Origin: Agromyces laixinhei
Lineage (GTDB): Bacteria > Actinomycetota > Actinomycetes > Actinomycetales > Microbacteriaceae
Direction: 5' to 3'
DNA: 64,000 bases
Assembly (NCBI RefSeq): GCF_006337065.1
Contig: NZ_CP040872.1
Span: 1,178,001-1,242,000 of the forward strand
A program made the translations under genes and the position numbers. Positions 55,847 through 64,000 of the stretch are shown in pieces (position 1 is the first letter of the stretch; the number at the start of each line of letters is the position of its first letter). The notes beneath the pieces are model-generated. The model searched no databases. It worked only from the letters and a program-made list of their open reading frames with translations, and had not been told where the DNA came from.

Positions 55847-57492
55847 GCGGACCCACCCACGACCCGAGCCTGTACCGCGAACGCGACCTCGTGCCAGCGC
55901 GCCGCGCCCTCATCGCCGTGAGCGACAAGCGCGGCCTGGTCGAACTCGCCACCGCGCTCGTCGGCGCCGGAGTCGAGATCGTCTCGACGGGCGGAACGGG
56001 CACGACGATCGCAGACGCCGGCCTTCCGGTCACGCAGGTGGCCGAGGTCACGGGCTACCCCGAGCACCTCGACGGGCGCGTGCGCACGCTGCACCCCGCC
56101 GTGCACTCCGGCCTCCTCGCCGACCTTCGTCTCGCGACCCACGAGACCGAGCTCGCCGGCCTCGGCATCGAGCCCTACGAGCTCGTCGTCGTGAACCTCT
56201 ACCCCTTCGCCGAGACCGTCGCCGCCGGCGCGGCGCCCGATGCCGTCATCGAGCAGATCGACATCGGCGGGCCCGCCATGGTGCGCGCCGCGGCCAAGAA
56301 CCACGCGAACGTCGCCGTGGTCGTCTCACCCGGGCGCTACGACGACATCGTCGCCGCCGTCTCCGCGGGCGGCACCACCCTCGCCCAGCGTGCCGAACTC
56401 GCGCGCGAGGCATTCCGCCACACCGCGTCGTACGACGTCGCGGTCGCCAGCTGGCTCGGCAGCGTCGTCGCCCCCGACCAGCCTGCTGAAGCGTCGCCGT
56501 TCCCCGCCTGGGTCGGCGGCACCTGGACGAAGGACGCAGATCTCCGCTACGGCGAGAACTCGCACCAGCAGGCCGCGCTGTACGCTGCGCAGGGCGGACT
56601 GCCCGGCATCGCGCAGGCGGTGCAGCTGCACGGCAAAGAGATGTCGTACAACAACTTCGTCGACGCGGATGCCGCGGTGCGAGCCGCGTTCGACTTCGAC
56701 GAGCCCGCGGTGGCGATCATCAAGCACGCGAACCCGTGCGGCATCGCCGTCGCATCCGCTTCGTCGACGCTTCGGCAGCCACAGGGCGCCGCGAGCCCGG
56801 GCAACGGCGCGGCCATCGCCGACGCCCATCGTCGGGCGCACGAGTGCGACCCGGTGTCGGCCTACGGCGGGGTGATCGCCGCGAACCGCATCGTCTCCCG
56901 CGAGATGGCCGAGACCGTCTCGGGCATCTTCACCGAGGTGCTCATCGCCCCCGCCTTCGACGGCAGCGCGCTCGAACTCCTCTCGCAGAAGAAGAACATC
57001 CGGCTCCTGACCCTGCCCGAGGGCTTCACCCCCTCCGCGGTCGAACTGCGCCAGGTATCGGGCGGCATGCTGCTGCAACAGGCCGACCGGCACTTCGCGC
57101 CCGCCTCCGAGTGGACCCTCGCCGCGGGCGATCCCGCCGACGATGCGACGCTCGCCGACCTCGAGTTCGCCTGGAAGGCCTGCCGCGCGGTCAAGTCCAA
57201 CGCGATCCTGCTCGCGTCGGGCGGTGCCTCGGTCGGGGTCGGCATGGGTCAGGTCAACCGGGTGGATTCGTGCAGGCTCGCGGTCGAGCGCGCGGGGGAG
57301 CGGGCAGCGGGGTCGGTTGCGGCGTCCGACGCGTTCTTCCCCTTCGCCGACGGCCTGCAGATCCTCCTCGACGCGGGGGTGCGCGCGGTCGTGCAGCCGG
57401 GCGGCTCGGTGCGCGACGAGGAGGTCGTCGCGGCCGCCCGCGAGGCCGGCGTCACGATGTACTTCACCGGCGAACGCCACTTCTTCCACTGA
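55843..57492 (+). CDS. purH: Bifunctional AICAR transformylase/IMP cyclohydrolase
   Basis: PurH carries out the last two steps of IMP synthesis. The protein has 549 residues. The N-terminal MGS-like cyclohydrolase domain has [15 protein letters not shown] and [38 protein letters not shown]. The transformylase domain contains [27 protein letters not shown] and [12 protein letters not shown], and ends with [14 protein letters not shown]. It is coupled to purN. Its product IMP is the substrate of the guaB and guaA steps encoded elsewhere in the window. Confidence 0.97.
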   Translation: MSGPTHDPSLYRERDLVPARRALIAVSDKRGLVELATALVGAGVEIVSTGGTGTTIADAGLPVTQVAEVTGYPEHLDGRVRTLHPAVHSGLLADLRLATHETELAGLGIEPYELVVVNLYPFAETVAAGAAPDAVIEQIDIGGPAMVRAAAKNHANVAVVVSPGRYDDIVAAVSAGGTTLAQRAELAREAFRHTASYDVAVASWLGSVVAPDQPAEASPFPAWVGGTWTKDADLRYGENSHQQAALYAAQGGLPGIAQAVQLHGKEMSYNNFVDADAAVRAAFDFDEPAVAIIKHANPCGIAVASASSTLRQPQGAASPGNGAAIADAHRRAHECDPVSAYGGVIAANRIVSREMAETVSGIFTEVLIAPAFDGSALELLSQKKNIRLLTLPEGFTPSAVELRQVSGGMLLQQADRHFAPASEWTLAAGDPADDATLADLEFAWKACRAVKSNAILLASGGASVGVGMGQVNRVDSCRLAVERAGERAAGSVAASDAFFPFADGLQILLDAGVRAVVQPGGSVRDEEVVAAAREAGVTMYFTGERHFFH

Positions 57493-57515
57493 GGTTCTCA
57501 GGGTCCCGGCGGCGG

Positions 57516-57521
57516 TATCCT
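57516..57521 (+). promoter_or_regulatory. -10 hexamer of the Leu/Val dehydrogenase gene
   Basis: TATCCT fits TANNNT in the 103-nt spacer after purH. The leader would be about 68 nt, with AAGGAGA before ATG 57596. Confidence 0.45.
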
Positions 57522-57595
57522 TGACAGGTACCCGCGCTCATGAGGCGCGAGGCCAGGTTCCGCCCACGAAGCGGATGATTCAAGGAGAACGATCG

Positions 57596-58687
57596 ATGAC
57601 GATCACCCATGCACCGGCGACCACCGTCACAGCCAGCGCCGAACTGCCGACGGAGGCACCCGACCACGAACGGGTGCTCATCACCCGCGGCCCCCGCTCC
57701 GGTCTCACGATCATCGTGGCCGTGCATTCGACCCGCCTCGGCCAGGCCCTCGGCGGCGCCCGGCTCTGGCACTACGGCCACTGGACCGATGCCCTCGCCG
57801 ACGCGCTCCGCCTCTCGCAGGCGATGACGCTGAAGAATGCCGCGGCCGGGCTCGCCCGCGGCGGCGGCAAGTCGGTCGTCGCGATTCCGGCGGGTGCGAC
57901 GATCGACGCCGCGACCGCGCACGACGCCATGCTCGACCTCGGCGACGCCGTCGAGTCGCTTGACGGGGCGTACATGACCGCCGAAGACGTCGGCACGAGC
58001 GCCGAGCTCATGGCCGTCGTGCACGAGCGCACCGAGCACGTCTGCGGCCTCCCGGCAGAGCAGGGCGGCGTCGGCGAGCCGGCGGATGCCACGGCCGCCG
58101 GCGTGCACGCCGCGATCCTCGCGACCCTCGGCGAGGTCGTCGGTTCGAGCGATCCCGCCGGCCGGCACTTCGTCATCGCCGGACTCGGGCAGGTCGGCGG
58201 ACGACTGGCCAAGAGCCTCGCCGCGGCGGGCGCGCGGCTCACCGTCACGGATGTCGCGGAGTCCAAGCGCGCTCTCGCCGACGCCCTCGGCGCGGCGTGG
58301 GTGCACCCGGCCGAGGCGCACCTCGTCGAAGCCGACGTGTTCGTACCGTGCGGACTCGGCGGCGTGCTCACGCCCGGGGTCGTGCGCGAACTGCGGGTGG
58401 CCGCCGTCGTCGGTGCCGCCAACAACCAGCTCGCCTCCCGAGACGTCGCAACGCTGCTGCAGGAGCGCGGCATCGTCTGGGCGCCCGACTTCGTCGTCAA
58501 TGCCGGCGGTGTGATCTACCTCGACGTCGCCTCGGTCCCCGGTGCCGACCAGGCAGCCCTCGACGCCCGCATCGAGGGGATCGGCGACACCGTGGCATCC
58601 GTGCTGCGCAGCGCTCGCGCCGACGGCACGACGACGCTGATGGCGGCCGAGCGGCTCGCCCGCGCGCGGCTCGACGCGGCAGGTTGA
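57596..58687 (+). CDS. Leucine/valine dehydrogenase-like (Glu/Leu/Phe/Val dehydrogenase)
   Basis: An NAD-dependent amino acid dehydrogenase of 363 residues, the size of leucine and valine dehydrogenases. LSQAMTLKNAAAGLARGGGKSVVAIP (residues 73-98) holds the substrate Lys80 and catalytic Lys92 region. TAEDVGTSAELMAVV contributes the active-site Asp, and the NAD Rossmann motif is VIAGLGQVGGRLA. It would deaminate branched-chain amino acids to keto acids, which fits the branched-chain amino acid importer elsewhere in the window. Leu, Val or Phe preference is not decided. It is a single-gene unit. Confidence 0.9.
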   Translation: MTITHAPATTVTASAELPTEAPDHERVLITRGPRSGLTIIVAVHSTRLGQALGGARLWHYGHWTDALADALRLSQAMTLKNAAAGLARGGGKSVVAIPAGATIDAATAHDAMLDLGDAVESLDGAYMTAEDVGTSAELMAVVHERTEHVCGLPAEQGGVGEPADATAAGVHAAILATLGEVVGSSDPAGRHFVIAGLGQVGGRLAKSLAAAGARLTVTDVAESKRALADALGAAWVHPAEAHLVEADVFVPCGLGGVLTPGVVRELRVAAVVGAANNQLASRDVATLLQERGIVWAPDFVVNAGGVIYLDVASVPGADQAALDARIEGIGDTVASVLRSARADGTTTLMAAERLARARLDAAG

Positions 58688-58719
58688 CGTTTCGCGCGCG
58701 GAGTACCGCGGCGCGCCAG

Positions 58720-58725
58720 TAGGCT
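58720..58725 (+). promoter_or_regulatory. -10 hexamer of the dimethylargininase gene, near-leaderless
   Basis: TAGGCT ends 8 nt before ATG 58734, consistent with an almost leaderless mRNA. Confidence 0.5.
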
Positions 58726-58733
58726 CGGGTCTC

Positions 58734-59987
58734 ATGACGACCCCCGCCATGCCCCCGACCGCCCCGGCCCGATTCAGGCCGGCGATCACTCCGGGGCGCC
58801 GGGTGGCGGCCGTGCTCGCCTCCGCGGCCGCCGTCGCGTTCGCCGCGATGCTCGTGTCGCTGCTCGCGTTCTTCATCGGCAGCGGGCAGTCGCCGCAGGT
58901 GCTCGGCCAGGTGTTCGGGCACTTCGCGCTTGCCGCGTTCGTGGTGTGGATGCTCCTGTCGGTCGCGAACGCGGTGGGGGCGACGCGGGCCTGGTTCTTG
59001 ACGCTCATCACGGGTTTCGCCTCGGGATGCCTCGCTGCGCTGCTTGCGACGAGCGTCACGGCCAGTGCCGCGGGCAACACCTTCTCTGGAGCGATCGTGC
59101 TCTTCGTGATCGGTTCGCTCGTCAGCCTCAACCTGATCTTCATCCTCGCGGTGATCGTCGGTGAGATGCTGCTCGCCCCCGTGGTCTTCCGGCGGATTCT
59201 CGACTATGCGCCCGCGGCGACCGACCGGCGCATGGCGCTCGTGCGCATCCCCGCCTCGAATCTCGATGAGGCCGTGCTGACCCATCGCGACCGGAAGCCC
59301 ACCGACCAGGCTCTCGCAGACAAGCAGTGGGACAACTACTGTGCAGCCCTCGTCGCCGAGGGCTGGGAGACCATCGAGGTCGATGCGGCGCCCGATCTCG
59401 CCGACTCGGTCTTCGTCGAGGACATGGTCGTGCTGTTCGGCGATCTCGCCGTGCTCGCGAGCCCCGGCGCCGAGTCCCGCCGCCCCGAGATCGAGGCGAT
59501 CGAGCGCGCGGTGCGCGCCGTGCCGGGCCTGACGGTCACGCGCATCCAGCTGCCGGGCACGCTCGACGGCGGCGACGTGCTGAAGGTCGGATCGACGGTC
59601 TACGTCGGGGCATCGAGCCGCACGAACTCCGAGGGCATCCGGCAGCTCCGCACCCTGCTCACGCCGCACCGGTACACCGTGGTCGCGGTGCCCATCTCGA
59701 AGGCGTTGCACCTGAAGAGCGCAGCCACGGCGTTGCCCGACGGCACGATCATCGGCGACCCGGCCCTGCTCGACGGCACGACGTTGTTCCCGCGCTTCCT
59801 ACCCGTACCCGAGCCCGAGGGCGTCGCCGTCGTCGAGTTGTCGCGTGAGTCGCTGCTCATGTCGTCGTCGGCGCCGCAGACGGCTGCGATGGTCGCGGGC
59901 CTCGGCTACCGGGTCGTGACCGTCGACATCGGCGAGTTCGAGAAGCTCGAGGGCTGCGTCACGTGCCTGTCGGTGCGGGTGCGCTGA
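58734..59987 (+). CDS. Membrane-anchored dimethylargininase (DDAH-like)
   Basis: A 417-residue fusion. Residues 1-150 form a membrane domain with four hydrophobic helices (about 23-48, 62-80, 86-107, 118-148). Residues 165-417 match N(G),N(G)-dimethylarginine dimethylaminohydrolase, an amidinotransferase-fold enzyme releasing citrulline and dimethylamine. The active site is visible: TLDGGDVLKVG, His326 in KALHLKSAATALPDG, and the nucleophile Cys411 in [11 protein letters not shown] at the very C-terminus. Classical DDAH is soluble and about 255 residues. The enzyme domain should lie on the cytoplasmic side if the number of helices is even. Substrate in the cell is unknown. The 3' end overlaps the convergent ABC gene by 29 bp. 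Confidence 0.88.
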   Translation: MTTPAMPPTAPARFRPAITPGRRVAAVLASAAAVAFAAMLVSLLAFFIGSGQSPQVLGQVFGHFALAAFVVWMLLSVANAVGATRAWFLTLITGFASGCLAALLATSVTASAAGNTFSGAIVLFVIGSLVSLNLIFILAVIVGEMLLAPVVFRRILDYAPAATDRRMALVRIPASNLDEAVLTHRDRKPTDQALADKQWDNYCAALVAEGWETIEVDAAPDLADSVFVEDMVVLFGDLAVLASPGAESRRPEIEAIERAVRAVPGLTVTRIQLPGTLDGGDVLKVGSTVYVGASSRTNSEGIRQLRTLLTPHRYTVVAVPISKALHLKSAATALPDGTIIGDPALLDGTTLFPRFLPVPEPEGVAVVELSRESLLMSSSAPQTAAMVAGLGYRVVTVDIGEFEKLEGCVTCLSVRVR

Positions 59988-60657
59988 GCGAGACCGCCCG
60001 GCCGTCGTGCAGTTCGAGCACTCGATCGGCGCGGCCGACCAGTGCCGGGTCGTGCGTCGTGATGACGGCGGCGACGCCCCGAGCGTGCACGAGCTCGCCG
60101 ATGAGGTCCATGACGGTCGCGGCGGTGCCGCTGTCGAGCTGACCGGTGGGCTCGTCGGCGAGCAGCAGCTGTGGTCGCACCGCGAGTGCTCGGGCGATGC
60201 CGACGCGCTGCTGCTGGCCGCCTGAGAGCTCGTAGGGGCGCTGGGCCGCGTGATCCGCGAGACCGACGAGGTCGAGCGACTCGGCGACCCGGGCGTTGCG
60301 TTCGGCGGGGTCCATGCGTTGAAGGCGGAGCGGCACCTCGACGTTCTCGGCCGCCGAGAGCACCGGGATCAGGCCGAACGACTGGAAGATGTAGCCCAGT
60401 CGGTCGCGACGCACGGCGGCGAGCTCGTCTTCGCCGAGCGTCGAGAGTTCGTCGTCACCGAGGTGAACCCGCCCCGACGTCGGCCGGTCGAGGCCGCCGA
60501 GCAGATTCAGCAGCGTCGTCTTGCCCGCGCCCGACGGCCCGGTCACGACGAGCAGCTCTCCGGGCCGCACTTCGAGCGAGACCTCGGTCACGGCGCGCAC
60601 CGGGCCGGCCTTCGACTCGAAGACCCGGCTGATCGATTCGGCGCGAAGCGTCGTCAT
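59959..60657 (-). CDS. ABC transporter ATP-binding protein (MacB/LolD-like)
   Basis: A 232-residue cassette of the MacB/LolD/FtsE class that pairs with FtsX-type permeases. Walker [10 protein letters not shown] near residues 40-48, Q-loop [17 protein letters not shown], signature [16 protein letters not shown], Walker [14 protein letters not shown] and [13 protein letters not shown] are all present. ATG 60657 overlaps the stop of the other ATPase by 4 bp. With the permease at 61768 it forms a three-gene export system with two different ATPases, which may act as a heterodimer. Its 3' end runs 29 bp into the convergent dimethylargininase gene. Confidence 0.92.
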   Translation of the reverse strand: MTTLRAESISRVFESKAGPVRAVTEVSLEVRPGELLVVTGPSGAGKTTLLNLLGGLDRPTSGRVHLGDDELSTLGEDELAAVRRDRLGYIFQSFGLIPVLSAAENVEVPLRLQRMDPAERNARVAESLDLVGLADHAAQRPYELSGGQQQRVGIARALAVRPQLLLADEPTGQLDSGTAATVMDLIGELVHARGVAAVITTHDPALVGRADRVLELHDGRAVSLSAPAPTGT

Positions 60658-61763
60658 CGCTCCTCCTTCGGTTCGTGGCCGGCGGGGTTGCCTGAGGCAC
60701 CCGCACGGCCCTCGGCCGCGCGCTCTTCGGCACGGCGGGCGCGCCGGGTCGGCGGTGTCGGCGGTGCGGGCGGTTCGGGCGCCGGCGCGGGCGAGTGCGA
60801 AGCCGGTGCCTCCGATGCCGGTGACCGTTCCGCAACGCGCGGCACCGCGGCATCCGCTCGCCCGTCGTCGCCGGGCCACACGCCGACGTGATCGGCTTCG
60901 AGTGCCAGGCGCACGCGGTCTCGCAGCTCGAGGTTCTGCATGAAGTCGTGGGGAAGCTGCAGCCGGCCGACCCGGTCGAGCACCGCGAACTCCTCGGCGA
61001 CATGCTGCTCCTCGCCGTGCTCGTCGACACGCGTCGAGCGCAGTACTTCGGTCGAGGTGCGCCCGTCGCGGATCTGCACGGTGCGCCGCACATGATCGGA
61101 GACGGTCGGGTCGTGGGTGACGATGAGCGTGGTGACCCCGAGCTCCTCGTTGACGCCGCGCATCGCTTCGAGCACCGCGGCCGACGTCGACTCGTCGAGC
61201 TCGCCGGTCGGCTCGTCGGCGAGCAGCACCTGCGGGGCGTTCGCGAGCGCGACGGCGACCGCGACACGCTGTTGCTGCCCGCCCGAGAGTTCGCCGGGCC
61301 GGCGGTCGCGCATCTCGCCGACGTCGAGCAGTTCGAGCAGCTCGTCGACCCGGTTCGCGCGGGCGGCTCCGCGGAGCGTACCCGCGACGTTCATCGCGAG
61401 GGCGATGTTCTCGGCGGCGGTGAGGTAGGGCAGGAGGTTGCGCGAGGTCTGCTGCCAGACGAAGCCCACCGTGTGCCGTTGGTAGGTCACCCGTTCGCGA
61501 CCGCCCATCGAGAGCAGGTCGTGCCCCGCGACGTTCGCGACACCGGCCGTGGCGGTGTCGAGACCCGAGAGGATCGTCAGGAGCGTCGACTTGCCCGAAC
61601 CGGAGGCGCCGACGACGGCGACCATCTCGCCCGGGTCGACCCGGAGGTTCAGCCCCTGGAGCGCTTGCACCTCGACACCGTCGGCGCTGAAGATCCGTAC
61701 GAGGTCGGTGCACAAGATGTGCGGCTGCGTCGATGCCGACGCCGGAGTCTCGATCGGGGTCAC
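60654..61763 (-). CDS. ABC ATP-binding protein with AbrB-like C-terminal extension
   Basis: A 369-residue protein. Residues 15-245 are a MacB-like cassette with [46 protein letters not shown] and [13 protein letters not shown]. Residues 262-300 (AVLDRVGRLQLPHDFMQNLE and on) resemble the SpoVT/AbrB swapped-hairpin fold, with the D-x-x-G-R-(I/L)-x-(L)-P core. The last 60 residues are Pro/Ala/Glu/Arg-rich and disordered. GTG 61763 follows GGAAGGA and lies 4 nt after the permease stop. The tail may regulate or oligomerise the transporter; DNA binding is not shown. Confidence 0.88.
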   Translation of the reverse strand: MTPIETPASASTQPHILCTDLVRIFSADGVEVQALQGLNLRVDPGEMVAVVGASGSGKSTLLTILSGLDTATAGVANVAGHDLLSMGGRERVTYQRHTVGFVWQQTSRNLLPYLTAAENIALAMNVAGTLRGAARANRVDELLELLDVGEMRDRRPGELSGGQQQRVAVAVALANAPQVLLADEPTGELDESTSAAVLEAMRGVNEELGVTTLIVTHDPTVSDHVRRTVQIRDGRTSTEVLRSTRVDEHGEEQHVAEEFAVLDRVGRLQLPHDFMQNLELRDRVRLALEADHVGVWPGDDGRADAAVPRVAERSPASEAPASHSPAPAPEPPAPPTPPTRRARRAEERAAEGRAGASGNPAGHEPKEER

Positions 61764-61767
61764 GGAG

Positions 61768-64000
61768 TCATCCTTCCTCTTCCTTGCGCATCGCGCGAGC
61801 CGCGTTGACGCTGCCGTCGATGCGCGATGCCGCAGCCGCCGCGACGACGGTCACGAGCACGCTGGCCGCGAGCACCGCGGTGATGAGCCACGGGTCGAGC
61901 GTCACGGCGGGTTGGGCATCGCCGTCGGTGAAGGCCCGCAGGTCGATTCCGGTGAGCACGACGAACGGCAGCGCGATGCCGAGCACCGCTCCCGCCGCGA
62001 GCGCGATGAGCGCGACCGGGCCGATCTCCAACACGACGAGCGCGCGTTCACCGCGACGGCCGAGGCCGAGCGTCGAGAGCAGCGGCAGCAGCCGGTCGCG
62101 GGCGGGGCGGCCGACGACGAGGGTCAGCACGATCGCGAGCGCCGTGAGCAGGCTCGCCAGGACGATCGCGACCACGAGCGAGATCACGAGCCCCTGCGTC
62201 GTCGGCCGTTCGCGCAACTCGGCGAACACCTCACCGGGCGTGACGACGACGGCGTCGTCGCCGGCGATCTCGGCGAGGGCGGTGGTGATCGCGTCGGCGT
62301 CGGCGCCGGGCTCGAAGCGCACGAGCACCGAGCGGGGCACGAGCGTGTCGGTGAAGGGTTTCGCGTTCGCGACGTCCATGAGCACCCAGTTCGATCGTGG
62401 CGAGAACGCGGTCCGGCCGTCGACGACCCCGAGCGAGTCGAAGTCCTCCCCGTCGAGTTCGGCCGATTCGGCGTCGGCGACGAAGTCCGCAACCCGCTTC
62501 GAGAGCAGCACCGGAACGGCGTCGTCTTCGTCGCTCGCGGCGAGCGCGTCGGGCAGGGGGGTGGGTGCGTCGCGTCCCTGCTGCACGGTCCGCATCTCGG
62601 CCGAGTCGACGACGATGAGGGCCGAGGTGCGCGAGCGTCCGTCAGCGGTGACCCTCGTGGGCTTCGTCGAATACACGGGGGCGATCGCCTCGACGCCGGT
62701 GACGGCCGCGAACTCGTCGAGCTGATCGAGCGTGAAGGGGATGCCGCTCACGGAGGCGTCGGCGCCGACCTGCGCGTCCGCGGCGCGTTCGACGCCCGAC
62801 TGCACGGTGCCGAGCAGCACCGAGGAGAACACGGCGACCGAGACGCCCACGACGACGGCCAGCACGGGCACGAGCCCTGCCGAGGGGTCGCGCAGTGCCC
62901 GGGCAGACCCGAGGAACGGCACGAGGTCGGCCCTGCGCGCGGTTCGGCGCACGAGTGCCGCGAGCGGAATCGGGTAGCACCGCAGCACGACGATGCACGC
63001 GAACAGCGAGAGGAGGAGCGGCACGGCCGCGAGCAACGGGTCGACTCCGGTCGTCGCGGTGGAGGTGGTGAGGCCGCGGCGGAAGAGGAGCACGACCGCG
63101 GTGACGGCGATCACCGCGACGAGCAGTTCGGCGATCCAGCGGACGCGACCGGGGCTTCGCCGGCCGAGATCGCTGCGGGCACGGCGGAGCGGGCTGAGGC
63201 CGGGTTCGGCCGCCACGAGCAGGGCCGCCGGGGTGAGGGCGAAGAGCCCCGCGATCGCCCATCCGCCCGCCCCGGCGTCGGCGGGAACGGCGAGGATGCC
63301 GATCAGACCGCCGATGACCGCGGCGGGCAGGCCGACGGCGAGGCCTTCGAGCGCGAGGATGCCGCGGAGCTGACGCGGCGACGCGCCGCGGGCGGCCGCC
63401 AGCTCGAGCCCGGTGCGCCGTCGTTCGAACACCACACGGGATCCGAGCACGAGCACGGCGACCATCACGCCGATCGGCCCCGAGGCGATTGCGGCGAGCA
63501 CGGCGTCGCTCGAGCCTGCGGCGAGGGCGGCGTCGCCCAGCGCCTCGGTGAGACCACTCGTGAACGCGACGTCGCCGACGGTCGCGAACCAGAACTCGAA
63601 GGAACCCGAACCGAGCACGAACTCCTGGCTCGTGAACTCGCCGAGCTGCGCGATGAGTTCGGCCGAGTCGGCGGCGCGGATGCGCTCGGGTTCGACCGGG
63701 AACCACACTTCCATCGCGCTCGGCAGTTCGGAGTCCTGCAGGGCGGCCCACGAGACGGGGTCGGCGAAGCCGAGTCCCGTGACCTCGGTCTCCCCGCTCG
63801 GCGCGAACGCGACCGATGCTTCGAGCGCCACGGGCGACAGGTGCGTCCAGAAGCCGTCGTCGGGGTCGATCGCGGCGAAGGTGCCGACCAGTCGCACGTC
63901 GTGCGGAGTGGTGCCGATCGGGATCGATCGGTCTTCGCCCTCCTCCCAGCTCATCTCTTCGGCAACGGCGTCGGCGAGCACGATCTCGAGCGGGGTGCTG
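61768..64000 (-). CDS. FtsX/MacB-type ABC transporter permease, N-terminus beyond right edge
   Basis: The large membrane subunit of the three-gene exporter. The visible 743 residues have no start codon that must be the true one, and the reading frame stays open to the window edge, so the gene is partial. It shows two FtsX-like membrane modules: helices around LAAIASGPIGVMVAVLVLG, then a cluster of about six helices, then a large extracytoplasmic domain, and final helices near LVISLVVAIVLASLLTALAIVLTLV. The pieces ERRRTGLELAAARGASPRQLRGILALEG are the FtsX coupling loop. It probably exports lipoprotein, peptide or antibiotic substrates; which one is unknown. Confidence 0.87.
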   Translation of the reverse strand, partial: STPLEIVLADAVAEEMSWEEGEDRSIPIGTTPHDVRLVGTFAAIDPDDGFWTHLSPVALEASVAFAPSGETEVTGLGFADPVSWAALQDSELPSAMEVWFPVEPERIRAADSAELIAQLGEFTSQEFVLGSGSFEFWFATVGDVAFTSGLTEALGDAALAAGSSDAVLAAIASGPIGVMVAVLVLGSRVVFERRRTGLELAAARGASPRQLRGILALEGLAVGLPAAVIGGLIGILAVPADAGAGGWAIAGLFALTPAALLVAAEPGLSPLRRARSDLGRRSPGRVRWIAELLVAVIAVTAVVLLFRRGLTTSTATTGVDPLLAAVPLLLSLFACIVVLRCYPIPLAALVRRTARRADLVPFLGSARALRDPSAGLVPVLAVVVGVSVAVFSSVLLGTVQSGVERAADAQVGADASVSGIPFTLDQLDEFAAVTGVEAIAPVYSTKPTRVTADGRSRTSALIVVDSAEMRTVQQGRDAPTPLPDALAASDEDDAVPVLLSKRVADFVADAESAELDGEDFDSLGVVDGRTAFSPRSNWVLMDVANAKPFTDTLVPRSVLVRFEPGADADAITTALAEIAGDDAVVVTPGEVFAELRERPTTQGLVISLVVAIVLASLLTALAIVLTLVVGRPARDRLLPLLSTLGLGRRGERALVVLEIGPVALIALAAGAVLGIALPFVVLTGIDLRAFTDGDAQPAVTLDPWLITAVLAASVLVTVVAAAAASRIDGSVNAARAMRKEEEG

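Overview
The window is high-GC DNA from a Gram-positive actinobacterium, most likely a member of the Microbacteriaceae (Agromyces or Microbacterium type). This rests on three things: actinobacterial gene orders (coaA/glmS-acpS-alr-tsaE-tsaB-rimI-tsaD-groES, and sucCD with purNH and a DUF6350/PerM-like gene), GTG starts with ATGA/GTGA overlaps, and many start codons lying only 6-9 nt after a TANNNT -10 hexamer, which points to leaderless transcripts. No tRNA, rRNA, CRISPR array, insertion sequence, phage gene or origin was seen. No stretch longer than about 265 bases lacks a gene.

Region by region. 1-10.1 kb: cell-wall precursor, tRNA t6A and chaperone genes (coaA divergent from glmS-acpS-alr-tsaE-tsaB-rimI-tsaD, three DUF4190 membrane proteins, a THUMP-like methyltransferase, and groES under a double CIRCE operator without groEL). 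10.2-17 kb: rarD, then a branched-chain amino acid ABC system whose binding lipoprotein faces a four-gene livH-M-G-F operon; LivH carries an extracellular Ig-like domain. 17.2-29.3 kb: guanine nucleotide and central metabolism (guaB with a one-base frameshift, a PatB-like lyase, an ABC-F ATPase, guaB3, glpD, an orphan RCK_C protein, SURF1, DUF3817, guaA, a Bax-inhibitor-like protein).

29.4-40.4 kb is the accessory highlight. It is a tightly overlapped eight-gene plus-strand operon: GDPD phosphodiesterase, F390/PaaK-like adenylate-forming enzyme, 3beta-HSD-like SDR, GT21-like membrane glycosyltransferase, a small hydrolase-like protein, GT1 glycosyltransferase, KAS III-like ketosynthase and cytochrome P450. 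It is followed convergently by a ChbG/HpnK-type deacetylase and a GPH sugar transporter. The enzyme set resembles OleABCD long-chain condensation chemistry combined with glycosylation, and I infer an uncharacterised glycosylated lipid or metabolite pathway.

40.5-48.5 kb: pcrA, a NUDIX hydrolase, an ABC-2 exporter with its XRE regulator, and sucCD. 48-57.5 kb: membrane proteins, a divergent ABC exporter pair, the DUF6350/PerM-like protein, an APC transporter, and purN-purH. 57.6-64 kb: a leucine/valine dehydrogenase-like gene, a membrane-anchored dimethylargininase, and a MacB/FtsX-type exporter with two ATPases (one with an AbrB-like tail) and a permease cut by the right edge.
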